DNA from: Subdoligranulum sp.
GTDB lineage: Bacteria; Bacillota; Clostridia; Oscillospirales; Ruminococcaceae
Assembly: GCA_014799685.1 (NCBI GenBank)
Contig: JAAVHN010000026.1
Coordinates: 269,223 to 310,392 of the forward strand
Direction: 5' to 3'
DNA: 41,170 nt
This document shows, in pieces, positions 35,830-41,170 of this stretch. The notes under the pieces were generated by a model that had not been told where the DNA came from, ran no database searches, and worked only from the letters and a program-made list of their open reading frames with translations. The position numbers and the translations under genes were made by a program. Position 1 is the stretch's first letter; every line of letters begins with the position of its first letter.

Positions 35830-36543
35830 TTACAGTCCGCCGAAGCGGCGGCTTCTGGTATTGTATTCTTCAATGGCACGGTCCAAATCGTCCCGCGTGA
35901 AATCCGGCCACAATACATCCATATCCACAAATTCCGCGTAAGATGCCTGCCACAGCATAAAATTGGAGAGCCGGTGTTCCCCGCTGGGACGCAGGATGAA
36001 ATCCGGGTCCCGCTGGCCGGCAGTATACAGAACACCCGAGACGGCATCCGCATCGATCTCCTCCGGCCGCAGCTGCCCATCCAGAACGCGCTGCGCAAGG
36101 ATCCGGATGCCGCGCACCAGCTCCTGCCGGCCGCCGTAATTGACGGCCACATTCAAAATCGTGCCTGTATTGCCGCGCGTCTTCTGCTCGATGTCGTTCA
36201 TCTGTTCCTGATATTTGGGCAGCAGCACCGAGCGGTCGCCCAAAAACACAACGCGGTTGTTTTCCTTCTGATAATCGTAGGCCATCACCAGATACTCGCC
36301 GAACAGCTTCATGATGCCGTTCACCTCTTCCGCCGGACGGGACCAGTTTTCCGTGGAAAAGGCATAAAAGGTCACACTGGCCAGCTCCAGCTCGTTGCAG
36401 TAGCGGATGATGTCGCGAAACACCTCTGCGCCCTTGGTGTGCCCGGCGGTGCGCGGCAGGCCGCGTTTTTTGGCCCAGCGGCCGTTCCCGTCCATGATGA
36501 TGCCGATGCTGAGCCCCTTTGCCCGGCCCGGTTCCAACGCCAT
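35830..36543 (-). CDS. uppS: Undecaprenyl diphosphate synthase
   Basis: 237 residues. UppS adds isoprene units to farnesyl diphosphate, giving the C55 carrier for cell-wall synthesis. Motifs: IIMDGNGRWAKKRGLPRTAGH (D18 binds Mg2+), TFYAFSTENWSRP and the C-terminal RPSGEHRLSNFMLWQ with a final FVDMDVLWPDF. Start ATG 36543 with AAAGGAGG upstream. Confidence 0.97.
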   Translation of the reverse strand: MALEPGRAKGLSIGIIMDGNGRWAKKRGLPRTAGHTKGAEVFRDIIRYCNELELASVTFYAFSTENWSRPAEEVNGIMKLFGEYLVMAYDYQKENNRVVFLGDRSVLLPKYQEQMNDIEQKTRGNTGTILNVAVNYGGRQELVRGIRILAQRVLDGQLRPEEIDADAVSGVLYTAGQRDPDFILRPSGEHRLSNFMLWQASYAEFVDMDVLWPDFTRDDLDRAIEEYNTRSRRFGGL

Positions 36544-36697
36544 ATTCGAAGCCTCCTTTGCGGATACACACAACGGCTTTCGGCGGCAGGCCGCCGATGC
36601 CCATTCTTATATGGATCTGATTTGACCCGTTTTGCCTTGTGAAGCGAAAAACCGAATGCCGCGCGGTTTTCCGCGCGGCAGCCCGGCTCTTCCCTTT

Positions 36698-37252
36698 TCA
36701 GATCTCCATGATCTCTTTATTCTTTGCCTCGCAGATCTTATCGATCTCTTTCACGAATTTATCGGTGATCTTCTGCATCTCGTTCTCGAGGTTTTTCAAA
36801 TCGTCTTCCGTCAGTTCGCCGGCCTTTTTCATGCCCTTGAACTTATCCAGCGCATCACGGCGCACATTGCGCGCGGCCACCTTCGCCTCTTCGCCCATGC
36901 GCTGCGCGTCCTTTGTCAGCTGCTTGCGGCGCTCCTCCGTCGGCGCGGGGAACACAAGGCGCATAATGCGGCCGTCGTTGGTGGGATTGATGCCGATATC
37001 AGAGGTAAGGATCGCCTTTTCGATGGCGCGCATCAGCGACGCATCCCACGGACTGATCGTCAGCACGCGGGCCTCGGCCACGGAAACTGCCGCCACCTGG
37101 TTGATGGGTGTGGGCGTGCCGTAATAATCCACCGTCACACGATCGAGGATGGCGGGGTTGGCGCGTCCCGCGCGGATTGTAGCATGCTCTTTCACAAGAT
37201 GCCGGATGACGCCTTCCATTTTTTCTTCGTAGATCTTTGTCTCAGCGCTCAT
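36698..37252 (-). CDS. frr: Ribosome recycling factor
   Basis: 184 residues, exactly the usual length. RRF splits the post-termination ribosome with EF-G. The family stretch RAGRANPAILDRVTVDYYGT and the C-terminal helices with RVFPAPTEERRKQL-like sequence (RLVFPAPTEERRKQLTKDA) are present. Start ATG 37252 with AGGAGG upstream. It follows pyrH after 11 bases. Confidence 0.97.
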   Translation of the reverse strand: MSAETKIYEEKMEGVIRHLVKEHATIRAGRANPAILDRVTVDYYGTPTPINQVAAVSVAEARVLTISPWDASLMRAIEKAILTSDIGINPTNDGRIMRLVFPAPTEERRKQLTKDAQRMGEEAKVAARNVRRDALDKFKGMKKAGELTEDDLKNLENEMQKITDKFVKEIDKICEAKNKEIMEI

Positions 37253-37263
37253 GTTTTTCCTCC

Positions 37264-37974
37264 TTACTGTTCGGCCACGAGCGTTCCAATGGGCTCGCCT
37301 GCCGCTGCTTTTGCGATATTTTCGGGGTGCAGGATATCAAATACCAGAATGGGCAGCGCATTGTCGCGGCACATTGTGGCGGCAGTGCTGTCCATCACCG
37401 CCAGCTGGTCGGCCAATACGCGGCTGAATGTGAGCGATTCGTATTTTTTCGCATCCGGGTTCTTCTTCGGATCCTTGTCATACACGCCGTCCACCATGGT
37501 GGCCTTAAAGATAATATCAGCGTTGATCTCCGCCGCGCGCAGGGCCGCCGCCGTATCCGTCGAGAAAAACGGGTTGCCCGTGCCGCACGCAAAGATCACG
37601 ACACGGCCCTTCTCCATATGGCGGATCGCACGGTTGCGGATATACGGCTCTGCCACCTGCTGCATGGTGAGCGCCGTTTGCACACGCACCTCAACGCCCA
37701 AATGCTCCAGAGCATCCGCCACAGCCAGACCGTTCATCGCCGTAGCAAGCATCCCGATCTGATCGGCCCGGGTGCGCTCCATCTCACCGCTGGAACGGCC
37801 GCGCCAGAAGTTTCCGCCGCCCACAACGATCCCGATCTGCGCCCCCAGCGCATGTGCGTCGCGGATGCCCGCGCAAATTTTATGGATCGTCTCAACGTCG
37901 AGGCCAAAGCCCTTGTCCCCGGCCAGCGCCTCCCCGCTGAGCTTGAGCAAAATGCGTTTATACTTTACCGACAT
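37264..37974 (-). CDS. pyrH: UMP kinase
   Basis: 236 residues. PyrH phosphorylates UMP to UDP. Family features: [45 protein letters not shown] and the C-terminal [21 protein letters not shown]. Start ATG 37974 with GGAGGTG upstream. In many Firmicutes rpsB and tsf precede pyrH; here they do not, and the gene has its own promoter at 38354-38382 with a leader of about 370 bases. Confidence 0.97.
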   Translation of the reverse strand: MSVKYKRILLKLSGEALAGDKGFGLDVETIHKICAGIRDAHALGAQIGIVVGGGNFWRGRSSGEMERTRADQIGMLATAMNGLAVADALEHLGVEVRVQTALTMQQVAEPYIRNRAIRHMEKGRVVIFACGTGNPFFSTDTAAALRAAEINADIIFKATMVDGVYDKDPKKNPDAKKYESLTFSRVLADQLAVMDSTAATMCRDNALPILVFDILHPENIAKAAAGEPIGTLVAEQ

Positions 37975-38006
37975 TTCAGCACCTCCGCCGCACTGTTTTT
38001 CTTTCT

Positions 38007-38350
38007 ATGGAAGATCTGATTAAACCGGCGGGACAGATCGGCGAGCAGATTTTTCCTCCGGCCCAAGAGCCGCCGCTGCGCGGCGGTTGGCCTCTGGACG
38101 CGCCTGCGGGCGCGGTCGACTGTCGAAGCCCCAAAATCGCAGGAATACTCTATGTCCCCGCAAGGGGGATGCCAAAATTCTCGGGCGGCAAAGCCGCTAA
38201 GAATTTTGCAATATTTCAAGATTTTGGGGCAAAAGCAGGCGGATAGCGCCCGCAGGCGCATCCAGCGGGCAGCCGATGCGCAGCATCGGCTCTTAGCGAG
38301 TCAGAAAATATGCCGTCGGGATATCCTGACGATTTATTCAGAGGTTCCAT
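38007..38350. repeat. 344-bp nested palindromic element in the pyrH leader
   Basis: Terminal ATGGAA/TTCCAT ends bound two arms of about 105 bases (38007-38113 and 38246-38350) that align as inverted repeats. Inside lie perfect pairs: GCGCCTGCGGGCGC (38100-38113) with 38246-38259, GCCCCAAAATC (38128-38138) with 38220-38230, CAAAATTCT (38173-38181) with 38200-38208, and GCGGC/GCCGC at the centre. Each arm also has its own hairpin: CCGCC/GGCGG (38070-38086) and CCGAT/ATCGG (38273-38289), around the same seven-base loop in opposite orientation. Confidence 0.8.
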
Positions 38351-38353
38351 ATC

Positions 38354-38382
38354 ATTCTACATGATTTTACAGGTAAAGTAAA
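38354..38382 (-). promoter_or_regulatory. Promoter of the pyrH-polC operon
   Basis: On the minus strand TTTACT (38382-38377), 17 bases, TAGAAT (38359-38354). The predicted start of transcription (about 38347) falls on the outer edge of the palindrome. Confidence 0.65.
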
Positions 38383-38386
38383 GCCG

Positions 38387-39706
38387 CTAAATGCATTTTT
38401 GAGAAAGCAATTCAGAAAATTCGATCCGCAGCACCGCATCCCGGGAATCGGTATGATCTGCAGCCGGATCGCTGTGCACCGCGGCCGGAACACCTTTGGG
38501 ATCCGGCGCCGGCAGACAAAGCGTAAAGCGTGCGCCGCCCTGTGCGCGGTTCTCCGCTTGCAGTGTGCCGCCCATCTCTCCGGCGAAGCGCTGCGCAAGG
38601 TACAGCCCCAATCCGGTGCCGGTGCTTTCCTTGGGCCCACGCCAGAATTTTTGGAACAGCCGGCCGCGTGCCCCGTCCGGAATGCCGGTGCCCTCATCTT
38701 CCACATGGATCAACAGCGCGTCACCCGTTTGCTCCAGCACGATGCAGACGCTGCTGCCCGGCGGCGCATGTTTCAGCGCATTCGACAGCAGATTCAAAAG
38801 GATGCGCTCCAAATAGAACACATCGCAAATGAGGCTGCACGGTTCACCCATACGGTTTTCAAAAGTTAGCCCCACGCCGGTGATCTCCGCGTAGGGCTGC
38901 GCGCTGTCCGTCAGCTCCGCCAGCCATTTCCCAAGATCGGTTTTTTCCGGCCGCACGCTGCGGCCGCACGGATCGGCATCCTGCGCCTCGATCAGATTCA
39001 TCGCAATGCGCAGCGCCTTATACAGATTCAGCTCGGCATAATCGATATATTTTTCGGTTTTCCCTGGCACAGCTTCGCTTTCGTCTTCCAGCGTACGCCG
39101 CAAAAGCTGCAAAGAGGAAAGCGCCACCGTAAGCGGCGTTTTAAATTCATGCGACAGCATGGCCACTGCATTCCCGGGGATGGATGCCTCCCCTTCCACG
39201 AGGCGCGCAAAGCGCGGTGCGATGCCCCGGGCAAGGCGGTGCGCACCCGACAAAGCCTCCTCGTCCAAAGGCGCCGGCACTGTACATACCGCCGCACCGC
39301 AAACTGCCTGTTCCGTTTCCAGCAAAAACAGCCACCAGGCCAAGCCTGCCGCATCCTTTTTACAAACACAAACAGACCTGCCGGCTTTCTTTGCCATGCA
39401 AGTCTTGATCCTTTTCATATATTTCAGATCCGGCGGCGCCGTGCACCAGATGTCTTCCCGGGCTTGCCTGTCGCAGAGGGACGGCTCCTTTTCGTCCGGA
39501 AGCTCCGCCCGCCGCGGCCATGTTTCTTCTGCAAGCTCCGGCGGCCGCAGCCACATTCCCTTTTCCGTAAAAAAGTAAACGCCGTTTGCATCCAAAAGCT
39601 TTGCAAACGCACCGGCAGCGGCGCGCAAAAGCGCTTGCAGCGTCAGCCCGTCAGAGAGTGTTTGCTCAAAATATTGCAGCAGGACATCGTTCGTCCTTTC
39701 GTTCAT
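38387..39706 (-). CDS. Soluble sensor histidine kinase
   Basis: 439 residues, no membrane helix. An N-terminal GAF-like sensor region (about 15-165) contains several cysteines (C78, C88, C103, C113, C115). The kinase core follows: H box MLSHEFKTPLT (H186), N box NLLSNALKHAP, G1 VEDEGTGIPDG, F box LFQKFWRG and G2 GTGLGLYLAQ. About 40 extra residues end the protein. It lies 86 bases after the Spo0A-like regulator on the same strand, so it is the likely phosphate donor for it. The cysteine-rich sensor could bind a metal or respond to redox, but this is inference. Confidence 0.9.
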   Translation of the reverse strand: MNERTNDVLLQYFEQTLSDGLTLQALLRAAAGAFAKLLDANGVYFFTEKGMWLRPPELAEETWPRRAELPDEKEPSLCDRQAREDIWCTAPPDLKYMKRIKTCMAKKAGRSVCVCKKDAAGLAWWLFLLETEQAVCGAAVCTVPAPLDEEALSGAHRLARGIAPRFARLVEGEASIPGNAVAMLSHEFKTPLTVALSSLQLLRRTLEDESEAVPGKTEKYIDYAELNLYKALRIAMNLIEAQDADPCGRSVRPEKTDLGKWLAELTDSAQPYAEITGVGLTFENRMGEPCSLICDVFYLERILLNLLSNALKHAPPGSSVCIVLEQTGDALLIHVEDEGTGIPDGARGRLFQKFWRGPKESTGTGLGLYLAQRFAGEMGGTLQAENRAQGGARFTLCLPAPDPKGVPAAVHSDPAADHTDSRDAVLRIEFSELLSQKCI

Positions 39707-39792
39707 GCGGTTGGCATAGCCCCCTTTTTTAATTCATAATTTGCGAAGCAGAAGCCGGGCGTCCATTGTAAATATTTTGAACGGGAATGCGA

Positions 39793-40554
39793 TCAATACT
39801 CTTTCTGCCAGATGGCCTCCGCCATCAGCGTGAGAAAACGGCCGTTGGACAGATGCTTTGCCTGTTCCACACCGCCCATCCGCAGGATCCGGTGCAGGGC
39901 ATCGGAATCAGCTTCAAATACCTGACGAATCGCTTTGCGCAGCGCCTTTTCCACGCACTGCGCCGTCGTTCTGTTTGGCCCGGCGATCACTGCGTAAACA
40001 TCCTTTCCGAGCAGGCATACCCCCTGGTGGGCGTGCAGGATCGTCAGCGCCTGTACCAAATACGAATACCCAAGCGAATTGGTCGGAATGCCCAGCTCCA
40101 TCACCGCATTGGAGATCATTTTATCCGGCACAATGTTCCGGACGGGCAGATCCTGATCCTGATTGACGAGAATGCGGATGCGGTGAAACAGCAGATCGAA
40201 CCGATAGGGCTTGAGCAGGAACCAATCCGCGCCTTGCGCCAGCACCGTCTGTGCAATGTGCTCCTGCCCAAATGCACTGATGGCAATGATGCGCGGGCGC
40301 TTGGCCGGTGAAAGCTCCTGCAGCTCATACAGCAGATCGACCCCGTCCATATTCGGCATCACGATATCCAGCAGCAGAACATCCGGTTCCTCGCGAAGCA
40401 ATACCTCCAATGCCTCCACGCCGTCCCGCGCCTGCCCGCAGCAGACGATGTCGCGTTCCATTTTCATCGCATCGCACAAAAGCTCTCTTTGAATGGGATC
40501 GTCTTCCGCGATCAGCACACGGATCACATCATTTTCGCCCATGTGAACAATCAC
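39793..40554 (-). CDS. Spo0A-like response regulator
   Basis: 253 residues. The receiver has the acidic pair D18/D19, phosphoacceptor D63 (LLLDIVMPNMDG) and K115 (LLKPYRFD, as in Spo0A). The C-terminal part follows the Spo0A effector domain: SNAVMELGIPTNSLGYSYLVQAL, then TTAQCVEKALRKAIRQVF where Spo0A has TTASRVERAIRHAIEVAW, and a final GRFLTLMAEAI. The recognition helix has changed at the S-R pair, so the target site may differ from the classic 0A box. I start at GTG 40554, which overlaps the stop of the preceding gene (GTGA) and has AGAGG four bases upstream; ATG 40542 is an alternative with no usable ribosome site. Confidence 0.85.
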   Translation of the reverse strand: MIVHMGENDVIRVLIAEDDPIQRELLCDAMKMERDIVCCGQARDGVEALEVLLREEPDVLLLDIVMPNMDGVDLLYELQELSPAKRPRIIAISAFGQEHIAQTVLAQGADWFLLKPYRFDLLFHRIRILVNQDQDLPVRNIVPDKMISNAVMELGIPTNSLGYSYLVQALTILHAHQGVCLLGKDVYAVIAGPNRTTAQCVEKALRKAIRQVFEADSDALHRILRMGGVEQAKHLSNGRFLTLMAEAIWQKEY

Positions 40555-40859
40555 TTTTCCTCTTTCCAACAAGACAGCAGATCCGCACGCCGCAGATCCT
40601 CGACCATTCCCGGCATCGTCTGCGGGTCGACGGCATTCTCCCACAAAAACATCAGCAGGCGGCAGGCATCCTCTTTCAAGCGAAAGAGCGCACGGCAAAA
40701 CTGCGCAGACTGCTCGTTTCGCCGCAAGGCTGTAATGGCAACGCCATAGGGCAGGGCCTCCTGCGGATCGGACGTCAGTGCATATTGCAGGATGTGCGCC
40801 TCCTGAAGCCGGCCAAGATCCGAAAAATTCCGCGTATAAAGCACCTGTGTCGTTTCCAT
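40551..40859 (-). CDS. Small protein, DUF6514-like
   Basis: 102 residues. A beta-rich start with LPYGVAITALRRNEQSAQF is followed by a helix and the ending NAVDPQTMPGMVEDLRRADLL. This layout resembles the uncharacterised DUF6514 family of clostridia; the assignment is tentative. No signal peptide or membrane helix. I start at ATG 40859, with GGAGG seven bases upstream; the ATG at 40865 is too close to it. First gene of the operon and translationally coupled to the Spo0A-like gene, so it may modulate that regulator. Confidence 0.65.
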   Translation of the reverse strand: METTQVLYTRNFSDLGRLQEAHILQYALTSDPQEALPYGVAITALRRNEQSAQFCRALFRLKEDACRLLMFLWENAVDPQTMPGMVEDLRRADLLSCWKEEK

Positions 40860-40976
40860 GTTCATTCCTCCACTTTCACAAAGGAATCGCTGGATCGACC
40901 GGCCGTCAAAACGGACTGCTCCTTTGGGTTTTGAATGCGCACCACCGCTGCCCGGCGGCCATTTTGACTGCGATCA

Positions 40977-41004
40977 ATACAACTATCGTCTATTCAATAG
41001 TGTA
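40977..41004. promoter_or_regulatory. Dyad overlapping the -10 box of the signalling operon
   Basis: TACAACTAT and ATAGTGTA form an inverted repeat (one extra A on the left) around a ten-base centre that includes CTATTCAATAG. It covers the -10 box and the expected start point, the position of a repressor site. Confidence 0.5.
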
Positions 41005-41027
41005 CCGAATTTTTCCGCCGCATGCAA
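40999..41027 (-). promoter_or_regulatory. Promoter of the DUF6514-like/Spo0A-like/kinase operon
   Basis: On the minus strand TTGCAT (41027-41022), 17 bases, TACACT (41004-40999). Confidence 0.7.
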
Positions 41028-41037
41028 GCGAAAATAA

Positions 41038-41061
41038 TCGACCATTTTCGACCGCGGTCGA
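41038..41061. promoter_or_regulatory. Clustered TCGACC boxes upstream of the -35 element
   Basis: TCGACC at 41038-41043 and 41048-41053 (ten bases apart, one helix turn) and the inverted copy GGTCGA at 41056-41061. On the minus strand the middle box reads GGTCGAA, one base from the 0A core TGTCGAA. The cluster lies just upstream of the -35 box, a normal activator position. Confidence 0.55.
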
Positions 41062-41170
41062 TTTTGGAACCGCCATTCCTGCTGGATTTCCGTTTTTCCC
41101 GACCTGCTTCGCCGGGTATGCACCGCAGGTTCTCTTAAAACAGCACCCCGGCGGTTTGCGGTGTCGATTT

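Larger units (their letters stand above)
37975..38386. other. Non-coding leader/intergenic region upstream of pyrH
   Basis: No gene. It is filled by the palindrome 38007-38350 and the promoter behind it. Confidence 0.7.
40860..41170. other. Control region at the right edge, no gene
   Basis: About 310 bases without a coding frame. It holds the promoter and operator of the signalling operon; beyond 41062 I see nothing I can name. Confidence 0.6.

Noticed and set aside
1-41170. tRNA, rRNA and CRISPR arrays
   Set aside because: No T-loop GGTTCRAATCC in a cloverleaf context, no rRNA-like stretch and no regularly spaced identical repeats were seen on either strand.

Overview
The window is 41 kb of a moderately GC-rich chromosome from a low-GC-lineage (Firmicutes) anaerobe. 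The best guess is a clostridial, Oscillospiraceae-type gut bacterium. The basis is a PolC-type replicase, the pyrH-frr-uppS-cdsA-dxr-rseP-ispG-polC gene order, strong AGGAGG ribosome sites, TTGACA/TATAAT promoters, a Spo0A-like regulator, a BlaI/M56 pair and FeoAB. No rRNA, tRNA, CRISPR array or prophage was seen. Most genes lie on the minus strand.

Layout. 1-800: the end of a MATE efflux gene and a DtxR-type regulator that is cut off after about 38 codons. 765-4296: a PNPOx-fold protein, a YbaK deacylase, a cardiolipin synthase and an uncharacterised membrane protein. 4454-5673: a lone serine resolvase followed by a gene-free stretch with several hairpins. 5674-9657: a CDP-alcohol phosphatidyltransferase, a DUF975 membrane protein, a monoacylglycerol-lipase-like hydrolase and a DegV lipid-binding protein. 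9935-12331: a TauE/SafE transporter and a fused C_GCAxxG_C_C/siroheme-reductase protein, which look like a small sulfur-redox unit. 12554-15319: BlaI repressor plus an M56-M23 fusion peptidase, with a promoter flanked by TACA/TGTA dyads. 15512-16597: an unrecognised His/Cys-rich protein and a four-helix membrane protein. 16962-21976: uvrB-uvrA with promoter. 22133-24794: feoA-feoB. 25186-27036: radC and an RluA-type pseudouridine synthase.

27220-38382 is one long housekeeping operon read on the minus strand: pyrH, frr, uppS, cdsA, dxr, rseP, ispG, polC. It couples UMP synthesis, ribosome recycling, undecaprenyl-phosphate and phospholipid precursor synthesis, the MEP isoprenoid pathway, a site-2 protease and the replicative polymerase. 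A promoter at 38354-38382 abuts a 344-bp nested palindrome that would form most of the operon's 5' leader. 38387-41061 is a three-gene signalling operon: a small DUF6514-like protein, a Spo0A-like response regulator with a changed recognition helix, and a soluble histidine kinase. Its promoter has a clustered TCGACC operator just upstream.

The observations most worth a second look are the palindromic repeat family (38007-38350, with relatives at 8466-8537 and 24985-25081), the Spo0A-like operon and its operator, the C_GCAxxG-siroheme reductase fusion, the M56-M23 sensor protease and the His/Cys-rich membrane pair. All functional calls rest on motif recognition by eye; no database search was run.
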